Source: Solibacillus sp. R5-41
GTDB taxonomy: Bacteria > Bacillota > Bacilli > Bacillales_A > Planococcaceae
Direction: 5' to 3'
Length of the DNA: 64,000 bases
NCBI RefSeq assembly: GCF_002736105.1
Contig: NZ_CP024123.1
Coordinates: forward strand, 2,906,001 to 2,970,000
Part shown: positions 55,546 through 64,000 of the stretch, one piece after another
Layout of the letters: every line of letters begins with the position of its first letter
How positions within the stretch are numbered: position 1 is the first letter of the stretch
The notes under the pieces: generated by a model
Told to the model about the DNA's origin: nothing
The model's database searches: none
Seen by the model: only the letters and a program-made list of their open reading frames with translations
Program-made: the position numbers and the translations under genes

Positions 55546-57747
55546 TTAATGGACAGCTGGATTTCTTTGTAATAATTCGTCGACTTCTTGAAGCGGCATT
55601 GGCTTGTAATAATAATAGCCTTGCCCGCTGTTACAGCCGAGTTGCTGGAGCTCTTTATGCTGCTCCTCGGTTTCAATGCCTTCTGCAACACAACGCATAT
55701 TTAAGTTTCTGGAAAGATGAATAATCGTTCTAATAACCGCATTCATACGCGGGTCGGCTAAATTATCGACAAAGCTTTTATCGATTTTAATTTCTTCAAA
55801 TGGGAGTTCCCGCAAGTAGCTCAATGATGAATACCCGACACCGAAGTCATCAATAGACGTTGCGATGCCATACTCCTTCAGATCATTAATGATCTTCTTC
55901 GCACGCCTCACATTATCCAATTCAATACTTTCGGTAATTTCAAATTTAATATACTTCGGATCAATCCCATACTTTTCAATTATCTCAATAGAATTTTCCA
56001 CAAATGTCGGGTGATAGAAATGACTTGGTGAAATATTCACCGATACTTGGTACATAGTTAAGTCGGCATCTTTTCTGCGTTTTTGCCATTCTAAAACTTT
56101 TTTAAAAATAGCACGGTCTATTTTAGTAATATTCCCTGTATTTTCTGCCACTGGGATAAATAATGCAGGAGATACAAAACCAAGTTTAGGAGAAATCCAG
56201 CGAGCCAAAGCTTCAAAGCTATCAATTTCACCTGTTTGTATATCCACTTTTGGCTGAAGCATTGGCACAAACTCATTTTTCCTTAAACCCATTGCAATAT
56301 TTGCTAGTACATTCATTTCCTTCGCTACGGTTTCCACTTGTTCCACTTCAAACTTCTTAATGACCGTGCCGACACTTTTTAACGCGTTTGACAGGGCCGT
56401 ATCAGCTTGGCGAATTGCCTGATGAATCGATGTCTCTTGGCAAAACTTAGAGGTACCCACTTTCAATGTGACGAACACCTCTTTTTTATCAATGCAGTAG
56501 GGCTCAAATATTAGCTGATCCAATTCGGATTGTTTAAATTGCAATTCTCTAATTTTAAGTTTAGAAGCAATTATAATCGCCGAGTTTGTATAACGCGCTA
56601 CGTGTATTTCATGCGATGAAAGAACACTTTGTAATCGGGTGGCTATCTTTTTTAATATTTCGTCGCCACCTTTTCGGCCATATAAATCAACAATTTTTTG
56701 ATATTCTCCAGGCTCAACAATATACACATAACCGTCGTCACGGTTCGCGTCCCATTGATTCATCATCTTCGTTTTAAAGCCTTCAAAATTGCTCAGACCC
56801 GTTGCAGAATCAAAAAAGGCAAGCGAATGAATCGCGTTTTTTTGCTTATAATAATTGACCGCTAACGTAATAATGGGAGCAATATTATTTATCAATTTAT
56901 AATCAGTCGCTTGAGGGTCCATTTCTTGATCCGAATAAATCATAAATAAACCGATAATTTCCTCTTCTTTATTAAAAATCGGTTGACTCCAATATGACAC
57001 AATATTTTTTTCATCAATTAAACTCTTAAATTCCTCATAATATTTCGTTGTTTTTATATTTTTAATAAAAGTGGCATGTTTATCAAAACTTGACGCATAA
57101 TCCCGATTCTCGCTGCCAATAAAGAAAGCTTGATAATCGGATTCTTTTAATATTTTTGATAAATCACCATGAATATTTTTTACTTTTCTATTTTCATTTA
57201 ACAAAAGGATGGTACAGTAACATTGTTTTCTAAATGTCTCTTTTACATGGTTGCAAATCTCACCTAAAACATAGTCGATGGAATCCCCTTTTTCTAAACT
57301 GAAAAAAACTGCTTTTTCTAGCTCTACTAGTGTTTCCACATTCATAGTATCGGTCACGTCATTCATCATTAAAAGACAATATTGAAGTACGCCATTTAGA
57401 TCCTTTAGAGGTAAAATCGTCACTTCATTCCAAAATACAGAACCATTTTTCCGGTAATGGAACGAAGATGTTTTAAACGATAGACCATTTTCTATACATT
57501 CTTGAATGGCTTCTTCATTTAGGACATCTGTTAATGGACCATGTAAAATATTTAATTTTCTACCAATTAATTCTAAATCACTGTATTCAGTCATGCGCGT
57601 GAAGACATGATTCACAAAATCTATAACATTGTCTTTTGCTGGATTGATTACTACAACAGCCGAATCAAATTGCCTAGCCATCTGACACAACCAAAAATAC
57701 ATGTCATCCTTGTCGAAGTTTTGATTGTAATATTTGTACATTTCCAT
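55546..57747 (-). CDS. Second PAS-GAF-like-GGDEF(degenerate)-EAL protein
   Basis: A 733-residue paralogue of the gene at 31905-34079 with the same order of domains. The N-terminal LOV-like PAS reads GRKLNILHG where LOV has GRNCRFLQ, so the Cys is again absent. The GGDEF signature is replaced by ARYTNSAII at about residue 383, while YGRKGGDEILKK just before is the helix, not the active motif. The EAL domain is intact: EAL at about 508, NISP, ESIEL, DDFGVGYSSL, AEGIE. Probable c-di-GMP phosphodiesterase. It sits between cotE and ricA, which adjoin in B. subtilis, so it is an insertion. Confidence 0.88.
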   Translation of the reverse strand: MEMYKYYNQNFDKDDMYFWLCQMARQFDSAVVVINPAKDNVIDFVNHVFTRMTEYSDLELIGRKLNILHGPLTDVLNEEAIQECIENGLSFKTSSFHYRKNGSVFWNEVTILPLKDLNGVLQYCLLMMNDVTDTMNVETLVELEKAVFFSLEKGDSIDYVLGEICNHVKETFRKQCYCTILLLNENRKVKNIHGDLSKILKESDYQAFFIGSENRDYASSFDKHATFIKNIKTTKYYEEFKSLIDEKNIVSYWSQPIFNKEEEIIGLFMIYSDQEMDPQATDYKLINNIAPIITLAVNYYKQKNAIHSLAFFDSATGLSNFEGFKTKMMNQWDANRDDGYVYIVEPGEYQKIVDLYGRKGGDEILKKIATRLQSVLSSHEIHVARYTNSAIIIASKLKIRELQFKQSELDQLIFEPYCIDKKEVFVTLKVGTSKFCQETSIHQAIRQADTALSNALKSVGTVIKKFEVEQVETVAKEMNVLANIAMGLRKNEFVPMLQPKVDIQTGEIDSFEALARWISPKLGFVSPALFIPVAENTGNITKIDRAIFKKVLEWQKRRKDADLTMYQVSVNISPSHFYHPTFVENSIEIIEKYGIDPKYIKFEITESIELDNVRRAKKIINDLKEYGIATSIDDFGVGYSSLSYLRELPFEEIKIDKSFVDNLADPRMNAVIRTIIHLSRNLNMRCVAEGIETEEQHKELQQLGCNSGQGYYYYKPMPLQEVDELLQRNPAVH

Positions 57748-57779
57748 TAGTCCTTCCTAGTAGAATCCATTTTTTATGA

Positions 57780-57788
57780 ATTATAGCA
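57780..57788 (-). promoter_or_regulatory. Extended -10 promoter for the second EAL gene
   Basis: TG-C-TATAAT on the minus strand, 33 bp ahead of the ATG; no clear -35. Confidence 0.5.
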
Positions 57789-57905
57789 AAATTATCTATT
57801 AATTACGATAGAACAATATACATTTTTCACTGTTTTATAACATTTTTTTCAAATTTCTAGTCAAATTTACTTTATAATTTAACAAATAAAAAACATACTT
57901 CAAAT

Positions 57906-57927
57906 CAATTATACCTCGGTATAATTG
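57906..57927. repeat. Diverged copy of the palindromic repeat
   Basis: CAATTATACC-TC-GGTATAATTG is a perfect 10-bp-arm palindrome with compensated changes relative to CAATTACGCC-TC-GGCGTAATTG at 54671-54692. Paired changes that keep the stem suggest selection on structure. Confidence 0.6.
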
Positions 57928-57997
57928 GTTAAAGGCGCGGCATTTTCAGCTAAAATTCTGCTACTCGACGTCTTTTCGGTGAAAGAAAAAATAAAAA

Positions 57998-58017
57998 CAG
58001 CCCTCCATTGAGAGCTG
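57998..58017 (-). terminator. Terminator of miaB-ricA
   Basis: CAGCCCTC (57998-58005) pairs with GAGAGCTG (58010-58017), one G-U pair, 4-nt loop; on the minus strand TTTTTATTTTTTC follows. Confidence 0.75.
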
Positions 58018-58035
58018 CTTTTATATAACAGTTTA

Positions 58036-58470
58036 TTATGAACAAGATCCTGGTACGCTGTTTCTTACTTTTGAGCCTGTTTCGCCTTTTAAAACGTCGC
58101 CACCTGTATTTTCAATGACTTCAGTAGTTACGTTGTTTGCAATGGCATTCGAAACAAGTTGCAATAATTCATTCACATCTGTTTGTGATTGTTTAAATTG
58201 TTGGACAACCGGAAGTGAATCAATTTCCTCTTCAATTCCTGTAATTTTTCCTTCAATCATTTTTAATGCTTTTTCCTTCCCTAAGTGCTGGAAGTTAACT
58301 GCTTGTTTTTGAAGCGTTTTTAATGAAGCGATTTTTTCACGAACAAATTGGTTTTCGTTAATTTGCTCCTCAGCCTTTTTGAAAAATTCTACTTCTTCTG
58401 TGTTGGCAATCATATGGGCGATTTCTCTGGCTTTTTCTACGATTTCATCTTTAGAATATAATTTTGTCAT
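58036..58470 (-). CDS. ricA: RicA (YmcA) RNase Y regulatory protein
   Basis: A 144-residue helical protein of the YlbF/YmcA family: [22 protein letters not shown] and [20 protein letters not shown]. In B. subtilis RicA with RicF and RicT forms an Fe-S-containing complex that directs RNase Y and affects sporulation, competence and biofilm formation. The C-terminal Cys (PGSCS) is at a position compatible with a cluster ligand. It overlaps miaB by 4 bp, as a coupled pair. Confidence 0.9.
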   Translation of the reverse strand: MTKLYSKDEIVEKAREIAHMIANTEEVEFFKKAEEQINENQFVREKIASLKTLQKQAVNFQHLGKEKALKMIEGKITGIEEEIDSLPVVQQFKQSQTDVNELLQLVSNAIANNVTTEVIENTGGDVLKGETGSKVRNSVPGSCS

Positions 58471-60002
58471 TTTGCTAATCCCACCTCTTCTTTTACTTCT
58501 TCCACAAATTCACCTAATAATGAATGACTTTTTGCTTCTGTTACTTTCACAAGCACGCGTTGTCCGATATATTTCGGATCTGCCTTGAAGTTAACAAGTC
58601 GATTTTTGCGCGTATATCCTGCAAGCACATCATCACGTCTTTTACTGCTACCTTCTACAAGCACTTCAACAATTTGTCCTTCTAATTCTTTTAATGCCTT
58701 TGCAGAAAATTCAGCGACGACATTATTTAGACGGTGTAATCGCTCCTTTTTCACTTCATCCGGCACATTATCCGTCATTTTAGCAGCGGGTGTTCCTTCA
58801 CGAGGCGAATAAATATACGTAAACGCCATTTCAAAACCTACTTCACGATACAAATCGAGCGTTTCTTGGAATTGCTCTTCTGTTTCATTTGGGTAACCAA
58901 CGATAATATCTGTCGTCAATGTTACATTCGGTATTGCTGTTTTAATTTTCTCTACTAATTGTAGGAAATGCTCACGCGTATATTTGCGCGCCATAATTTT
59001 TAAAATTTCATTAGAGCCCGATTGAACTGGTAAATGGATATGTTCAACCAAATTGCCGCCTTTTGCTAGCACTTCGATTAAATGATCATCAAAGTCGCGC
59101 GGATGACTCGTCGTAAAACGAATACGTGGAATATCAATTTTTCGTATCGCTTCCATCAAATCGCCTAAACGGTATTCTACATCTTCAAAATCTTTTCCGT
59201 ATGCATTGACGTTTTGTCCAAGTAGCATAATTTCTTTGTAACCTTGCGCTGCGAGTTCTCGCACTTCTTGAATAATCTCTTCTGGTCGACGAGAACGTTC
59301 CTTTCCACGCGTATACGGTACAATGCAGTATGTACAAAATTTATCACAGCCGTACATGATGTTCACCCAAGCTTTAATCGAACCGAGACGTTTTTTCGGA
59401 AGGTTTTCAATCACATCGCCTTCTTTTGACCAAACTTCTACGACTATTTCTTTAGACATGTACGCTTCGTTTAAAATATGTGGTAAACGGTGAATATTAT
59501 GCGTACCGAAAACCATGTCGACATGTTGGTACTGTTTTAAAATACGATTGACAACAGATTCTTCTTGTGACATACATCCACAAACACCGATTAACATTTC
59601 TGGATTTTGTCGTTTATATTTAAGCAAGAAGCCGAGCTCACCAAATACTTTATTTTCCGCACCTTCACGAATCGCACATGTGTTTAATAGCACAACATCC
59701 GCTTCCTCGATCTGCTCAGTAGATGTGTAGCCAAGCTGCATGAAAATACCCGCCATTACTTCTGTATCATGTTCATTCATTTGACAGCCATATGTTCGGA
59801 TGTAAAATTTACGCCCTTCCCCCATATGTAAAAACTTCTCTTCAATATCAAAATCTTTGTGGTACTTCACTTCTTCTTTCCCACGTTTTTTCGCATCTTT
59901 TAATGAAGGAGCAGTAAACACTTTCTCAAAATATTTACTATAGTCTTTTTCTTGTTGTGGTTGCTTTACTTGTTGACTGGCTAGTCGTTGTTCTTCGTTC
60001 AT
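58467..60002 (-). CDS. miaB: tRNA-2-methylthio-N6-dimethylallyladenosine synthase
   Basis: A 511-residue radical-SAM methylthiotransferase. The N-terminal UPF0004 domain has YGCQMNEHD and further cysteines for the auxiliary cluster ([18 protein letters not shown]). The radical-SAM cluster motif is [15 protein letters not shown], and a C-terminal TRAM domain reads [21 protein letters not shown]. It methylthiolates i6A37 made by MiaA. The start is ATG 60002, with AAAGGGG about ten bases upstream; the TTG at 60008 is too close. ricA overlaps by 4 bp. Confidence 0.96.
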   Translation of the reverse strand: MNEEQRLASQQVKQPQQEKDYSKYFEKVFTAPSLKDAKKRGKEEVKYHKDFDIEEKFLHMGEGRKFYIRTYGCQMNEHDTEVMAGIFMQLGYTSTEQIEEADVVLLNTCAIREGAENKVFGELGFLLKYKRQNPEMLIGVCGCMSQEESVVNRILKQYQHVDMVFGTHNIHRLPHILNEAYMSKEIVVEVWSKEGDVIENLPKKRLGSIKAWVNIMYGCDKFCTYCIVPYTRGKERSRRPEEIIQEVRELAAQGYKEIMLLGQNVNAYGKDFEDVEYRLGDLMEAIRKIDIPRIRFTTSHPRDFDDHLIEVLAKGGNLVEHIHLPVQSGSNEILKIMARKYTREHFLQLVEKIKTAIPNVTLTTDIIVGYPNETEEQFQETLDLYREVGFEMAFTYIYSPREGTPAAKMTDNVPDEVKKERLHRLNNVVAEFSAKALKELEGQIVEVLVEGSSKRRDDVLAGYTRKNRLVNFKADPKYIGQRVLVKVTEAKSHSLLGEFVEEVKEEVGLAK

Positions 60003-60074
60003 CGACAATTAGCCCCTTTCTTTCTTGTTCACTCATTTCATCATTATAGCGAATGTCCCTATGTTCCGACAAGC

Positions 60075-60419
60075 TTAGTCAACTAATTGTTTATAGCTTT
60101 GTGGGTCATTTGTACGCAAAATTGTAAGAAATGTGACACTTAACTTTATTACTTGTGACCAATTCATTGCGTATTTCGCCTCAAATTGATGTTTTGGTAG
60201 TTTTAATACATCTTTAAAAACAAGTTGCGCATCCAGTTGCTGTTCTTCTAAATAAGCAAGAAACGCCAAAAATAACTTATGATCCTCTAACTGTAAGTTC
60301 TTGTTTTGTAATAATGAATCCAGTTTATCATGTGGTGAATTCCTACGTTGGAATAATTCTTCTAGCTGTATTTCAAGCTGTTCATTTTTATATTGAAGAA
60401 AATTAATAATATTAGACAT
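60075..60419 (-). CDS. Hypothetical protein
   Basis: A 114-residue soluble, helical protein (MSNIINFLQYKNEQLEIQLEEL) with a coiled-coil-like beginning and no recognised domain. The start is ATG 60419 after GGGG; a 22-codon in-frame extension is hydrophobic and has no ribosome site. It lies between miaB and an MFS gene on the same strand, with gaps of 72 and 88 bp. The function is unknown. Confidence 0.55.
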   Translation of the reverse strand: MSNIINFLQYKNEQLEIQLEELFQRRNSPHDKLDSLLQNKNLQLEDHKLFLAFLAYLEEQQLDAQLVFKDVLKLPKHQFEAKYAMNWSQVIKLSVTFLTILRTNDPQSYKQLVD

Positions 60420-60507
60420 TGCATTTCCCCATTTTGCTATGACTTGTACACTGACTACTGTAACAAAGTTTGCGCTGGAATACATTGAAAAACTCCCTCG
60501 TCCTCTC

Positions 60508-61701
60508 CTATACTCCCTTAAAGTGCCGCATCGCGTAAATCATTAGAAGTGCACAAAGGAAAAATAAGCTCGTCATAAAGAGACCTGCTAATCCGTAGCC
60601 ACCTTGCTCGATGAAATAACCAAAAAGTGGGGGAATTAAAAAGACACCAATCGAGGCAACAGTTACACTATAGCCGCTCGCGAAACCACTTAATGAGCGG
60701 TCAACACTTTCCACTGCGAGCATCATCCAAATACCATTAAAACCTGACAACGCAAATCCAATGAATGCGATGAATATGACAATTAATACAACCGATTGAG
60801 TTAAATAAAGGCCCATCAAACTTACTGAGCTAATGATTGTAATACCTAGCAGGACAAGCCATCGATTGCCCGCAAATAGACGATCACTAATGACTCCCCA
60901 TAATACCCTACCAGCAGCTCCACATAATTCTGATAATGCGAGACAAAGACCCGCTACATAAATTGTCCAGTCTTTCGTTTCGACTAAAAACAATATTAAA
61001 AAAGTATTAAATGTCATTTGAACACCCATTAAAATAAAGGCCGAACTATTTGTAAAAAACAGCATTTTGGATCGATTTAATAATTTTACCTGTGACCAAA
61101 GCGGTTCTTTAGATTGGACTGGCTTCTCTATCCACGGTAAGCGGCTAAAAAAATAACTACTAATGAAACAGACAATAACGAGTACAAGCACCGCCAATGT
61201 GACCGTCCATCTCCACCCAATAAACATCGCTAACGGTAGAAGTAAAATACTGATGGCTGCAGAAGCAAGCGTAATCGACATTTGTTTCACGCCCATCGGC
61301 AATGTTAATTTGGATACCGGAAATTCATATACAAGTAGTTTATTTGTTACAGGATGCATCCCACCATAACCGAGCCCAGCAACTAAAATACAAAAAAAGG
61401 CTAGGTAAAAATTATCCATCCACGCAAAAACTAAAAAGCTTCCTGCAACTACGCTCATTAACACAAGTATCAACTTTCTTGTATTCACACGATCCGAATA
61501 ATAGCCAATCGGCATCGTCGCCAAAAATTGCCCAATAAAAAGTGCAGTTGGAAACAAGCCCAACTGCATTTTTGTTAACGCTAAGTCATCTCCAATATAT
61601 ACCATGAAAGGGCTTAAGCTTCTGCCAACAAACGCGGTAAAAAACTGACCTACCAGTATGAGTAGAACCATAATTTGGCCCTGTTGCAGCAACTTTTTCA
61701 T
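60508..61701 (-). CDS. Major facilitator superfamily transporter
   Basis: A 397-residue MFS protein with 12 predicted spans. The conserved loop motif between helices 2 and 3 reads GYYSDRVNTRKL, and the second-half equivalent GVISDRLFAGNR. The substrate cannot be assigned. It follows the TRAP genes by 14 bp on the same strand, so it may move a related compound, perhaps exporting or importing an organic acid. GAAAGAGGTG precedes the ATG. Confidence 0.9.
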   Translation of the reverse strand: MKKLLQQGQIMVLLILVGQFFTAFVGRSLSPFMVYIGDDLALTKMQLGLFPTALFIGQFLATMPIGYYSDRVNTRKLILVLMSVVAGSFLVFAWMDNFYLAFFCILVAGLGYGGMHPVTNKLLVYEFPVSKLTLPMGVKQMSITLASAAISILLLPLAMFIGWRWTVTLAVLVLVIVCFISSYFFSRLPWIEKPVQSKEPLWSQVKLLNRSKMLFFTNSSAFILMGVQMTFNTFLILFLVETKDWTIYVAGLCLALSELCGAAGRVLWGVISDRLFAGNRWLVLLGITIISSVSLMGLYLTQSVVLIVIFIAFIGFALSGFNGIWMMLAVESVDRSLSGFASGYSVTVASIGVFLIPPLFGYFIEQGGYGLAGLFMTSLFFLCALLMIYAMRHFKGV

Positions 61702-61715
61702 AGAAACACCTCTTT

Positions 61716-62996
61716 CTACATTCCTAACATTTTCGGAACAAAAAGCACTAGGTCTGGTATATATGTAAGGAATAATAAAACAATGAACGAGATGACGATG
61801 AACGGGAATACACTTTTTACAAGTGTCTCAAACTTCACATCTGCCATTGAAGACACGATAAATAACCCTGTCCCAACTGGTGGCGTTAATAATCCAAGTG
61901 TTAAATTAATACAAATAATTACCCCAAAATGCACGGGATCAATGTTTAATGCCACCACAAGCGGCATCAAAACAGGTACTAAAATAATCAGTGCCGCAAT
62001 TCCGTCGAGTAACATGCCGACGACAAGTAATGCAAGATTTACAAGTAATAAAAATACCCAAGGACTTTCTGTAATACTTAACATGCTATCCACTAATAAT
62101 TGCGGGATTCTTTCAAATGCAATCATCCAACCAAAAATATTTGCCATAATAATTAAATACGTAACGGTTGCAGTATTTGTTACTGTACTAATTAACATCT
62201 TCGGTATTTTCTTCAAATCTAATTCGCGATAGAAAAATAGTCCTACAATAATGGCAATTAAACAGGCAACGGCCGCTGACTCTGTCGCTGTAAAAATCCC
62301 CATTAAAATCCCGACAACAACCGTTATAGGAATTAATAATGCTGGAAGTACTTGAATTGTACTTTTCAAAATTAGCTTTAATGACGCTCGCTCACTTTTT
62401 GGAAAGTTTTGCTTATACCCCATAAATGAAATAACCCCGATAAATACAAGACCATAAATAATACCAGGCACAATTCCCGCCATAAACAGTGCCCCAATGG
62501 ACGTACTCGAAAGCGTTCCATAGATGATAAAAATCATACTTGGTGGAATAATCGGAGCAATAATGGAAGAAGCTAATGTAATAGACGCTGCAAATTCGCG
62601 TTTATACCCCTCTTTTTCCATTTGCGGCACCATCACTTTGCTCATCATCGCAGCTTGTGCATTGGCAGAACCTAAAATAGACGCCAGGAACATATTCGCC
62701 ACTACCGTTACATAGGCAAGTCCACCTTTATAGTGACCAATCAGTACTCGGGCAAATTGTACGAGACGCGCCGTAATCCCACCTTCATTCATAATTTCGC
62801 CCATTAACATGAATAGCGGAATTGCGAGTAATCCAAAATTTTCGAGACTCGAATACATACGTAGTGGAGTAGAATCAAGTAACATGATTTGTCCATTTAA
62901 AAGGAAATAAATAATCGTAATAATACCTAAAACCATTGCAATAGGAATGCCCATTATTAATAACAAAAAGAAAATGGCGATCGTTAAAAATGTCAT
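61716..62996 (-). CDS. dctM: TRAP transporter large permease (DctM)
   Basis: A 426-residue membrane protein of the DctM family, with about 12 segments. The GIPIAMVLGI start and the TASSIIAPIIPPS-type (LASSIIAPIIPPSM) and LTPPVGTGLFI motifs are the large TRAP subunit signatures. With DctQ and DctP it imports C4-dicarboxylates or other organic acids using the sodium gradient. It starts 1 bp after dctQ. The exact solute is unknown. Confidence 0.94.
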   Translation of the reverse strand: MTFLTIAIFFLLLIMGIPIAMVLGIITIIYFLLNGQIMLLDSTPLRMYSSLENFGLLAIPLFMLMGEIMNEGGITARLVQFARVLIGHYKGGLAYVTVVANMFLASILGSANAQAAMMSKVMVPQMEKEGYKREFAASITLASSIIAPIIPPSMIFIIYGTLSSTSIGALFMAGIVPGIIYGLVFIGVISFMGYKQNFPKSERASLKLILKSTIQVLPALLIPITVVVGILMGIFTATESAAVACLIAIIVGLFFYRELDLKKIPKMLISTVTNTATVTYLIIMANIFGWMIAFERIPQLLVDSMLSITESPWVFLLLVNLALLVVGMLLDGIAALIILVPVLMPLVVALNIDPVHFGVIICINLTLGLLTPPVGTGLFIVSSMADVKFETLVKSVFPFIVISFIVLLFLTYIPDLVLFVPKMLGM

Positions 62997-62997
62997 A

Positions 62998-63519
62998 CTA
63001 ACTCACGCCCCCTTCTACATTTTCTACTACTTCAGGTTCACCGTTCACAATATTATTCAAAAAACGAGTCAAAATATGAATAAAAGCAAACACCAGTCCT
63101 ATTGGAACAGCACTATATGGAATCCACATCGGAATTTGTAGCGCACTTGATTTTTGAATAAGCATCGATGGCAGCATAATCCACTTCATCGAATAAAAAA
63201 TTAAGACTCCTAAAAATACAATCATCGTTAAATCCTGTGCACTGCGTAGCCACCTTTTCTTGCTGTCTGAAATCGCATCATACAGAAATGTAACAGAAGC
63301 TTGGGTGCCATATTTCAGGCCCCAGCTTCCACCAATAAAGGATGTCCAAATCAATAAGAAAATGGAGACTTCACCAGCCCAAGGGATTGGATCTTTTAGG
63401 AAGTAACGATAACAAACTGCAGCAATCATCAATATTGCTAACGCACCCATCAAAACCGCCATAATCAATTCTTCCAGCTTTGTTAGGAAATCACTGAATT
63501 TAGTCAATAATTGTACCAC
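62998..63519 (-). CDS. dctQ: TRAP transporter small permease (DctQ)
   Basis: A 173-residue protein with four membrane segments. The family block PIPWAGEVSIFLLIWTSFIGG lies in the second segment. GTG start after GGGGGG. It is required with DctM for uptake and lies between dctP (19 bp) and dctM (1 bp). Confidence 0.93.
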   Translation of the reverse strand: MVQLLTKFSDFLTKLEELIMAVLMGALAILMIAAVCYRYFLKDPIPWAGEVSIFLLIWTSFIGGSWGLKYGTQASVTFLYDAISDSKKRWLRSAQDLTMIVFLGVLIFYSMKWIMLPSMLIQKSSALQIPMWIPYSAVPIGLVFAFIHILTRFLNNIVNGEPEVVENVEGGVS

Positions 63520-63538
63520 TCAAAATCCCCCCTAGAGA

Positions 63539-64000
63539 CTAGTTACGTGCAGCTTCGATAAAGCGTTTCATTAGATCTGATTTTGCACTATATTCATTAT
63601 CGAATAATTTGATTTCTTCTGCGTATACTTCAGCACCTAATTCAGTAACTGTCATGCCCTGGTCTGCCAATTTCGCTTTAAAATCTTCCTCTTGTGCCGA
63701 ACGTGTATCTACTGCATATTTTGAAGCGACAACTAATGACTCTGTAATGATTTTTTGCGCATCAGCAGACAAATCATTAAAGGCTTTATCGTTCGTCAAA
63801 ATGATTGATGGCCATACCATATGGTTCGTTACCGTCGCGTATTTTGCTACCTCAGAATATTTATTTGTAATCGTCGCATCTAAGTCCATATCCATTCCGT
63901 CAATTACACCAGTTTGTAATGCTGAGTATACTTCTGGTAGCGGTAATGCCTCAGGTGCTGCACCTGTTGATTGATAGAAGAATGTCAGCGGTGGAGACGG
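63539..64000 (-). CDS. dctP: TRAP transporter solute-binding protein DctP, C-terminal part
   Basis: The C-terminal 153 codons of a DctP-family periplasmic-type binding protein, open to the right window edge. ALQTGVIDGMDMD and the KYATVTNHMVWPSI region are typical, followed by the NDKAFNDLSADAQKII family motif. The N-terminal signal region lies outside the window. It is the first known gene of the TRAP operon. Confidence 0.9.
   Translation of the reverse strand, partial: PSPPLTFFYQSTGAAPEALPLPEVYSALQTGVIDGMDMDLDATITNKYSEVAKYATVTNHMVWPSIILTNDKAFNDLSADAQKIITESLVVASKYAVDTRSAQEEDFKAKLADQGMTVTELGAEVYAEEIKLFDNEYSAKSDLMKRFIEAARN

Overview
The window is chromosomal DNA of a low-GC, endospore-forming Firmicute of the order Bacillales. 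Protein resemblance and gene order point to the Planococcaceae/Caryophanaceae (Solibacillus or Lysinibacillus-like); the genus is an inference. The main evidence is a Bacillus subtilis-like backbone on the minus strand: miaB-ricA-cotE-mutS-mutL-miaA-hfq-ynbB-glnR-glnA, then lexA/yneA-yneB-ynzC-tkt, and separately yqfW/ispG/yqfZ-yqgB-yqgC-sodA-pbpA-pstSCA-pstB-phoU. No rRNA, tRNA, CRISPR array, prophage or intact insertion sequence was recognised.

Layout. 1-3.0 kb: a Nudix hydrolase, YqeY, and an ECF sigma factor with a membrane-bound putative anti-sigma partner. 3.0-7.5 kb: the pst phosphate-uptake operon with phoU, behind a Pho-box promoter. 7.6-17.4 kb: pbpA, a small accessory islet (two FluC/CrcB subunits, a methyltransferase-like protein, a DUF1801 protein), sodA, yqgC, yqgB, a highly structured intergenic repeat, yqfZ, ispG and a nucleotidase. 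17.8-28.9 kb: an 11-kb minus-strand operon for uptake and breakdown of cell-wall peptides, from a VanX-like D,D-dipeptidase and DppA through a dipeptide epimerase, a five-gene ABC importer, an L,D-carboxypeptidase and a class A beta-lactamase-fold hydrolase to an NlpC/P60 endopeptidase, with a CodY-box-like site at its head. 29.1-31.7 kb: a DmpA-type peptidase, a decayed carbon-starvation transporter gene (cstA-like) that still has a repressor-type promoter, an unlisted 42-residue ORF and a lipoprotein. 31.9-38 kb: a PAS-GGDEF-EAL protein, an esterase-like protein lacking its nucleophile, a hypothetical gene, tkt and ynzC. 38-41 kb: a glycosyltransferase islet flanked by a direct repeat, then the divergent SOS genes yneB-yneA and lexA. 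41-47.4 kb: a C26 amidotransferase, a prepilin peptidase, a nucleotidase, glnA-glnR with tandem GlnR sites, ynbB and a TRIC-type channel. 47.5-60 kb: rhodanese, hfq, miaA, a lipase-like gene, mutL, mutS, cotE, a second PAS-GGDEF-EAL protein, ricA and miaB. 60-64 kb: a hypothetical gene, an MFS transporter and a TRAP transporter cut by the window edge.

How the genes work together. Three regulated nutrient systems stand out: phosphate (PhoP box, pst), nitrogen (GlnR boxes, glnRA) and cell-wall peptides (CodY-like box, dpp/ykf-type operon). The SOS pair lexA/yneA, mutSL and the tRNA modification genes miaA/miaB are housekeeping. The two EAL proteins share an unusual architecture and were probably duplicated before separating; each sits as an insertion in otherwise conserved order.

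Most notable beyond routine annotation: the expanded peptidoglycan-peptide operon with an apparently cytoplasmic beta-lactamase-fold member; a family of structured intergenic repeats (about 15.1, 54.5-54.7 and 57.9 kb); the in-frame-deleted cstA remnant with an intact-looking double operator; and several proteins that lost signature residues (esterase Ser to Asn, GGDEF motif, LOV cysteine). All functional calls come from reading the sequence and from family knowledge; no database search was run.
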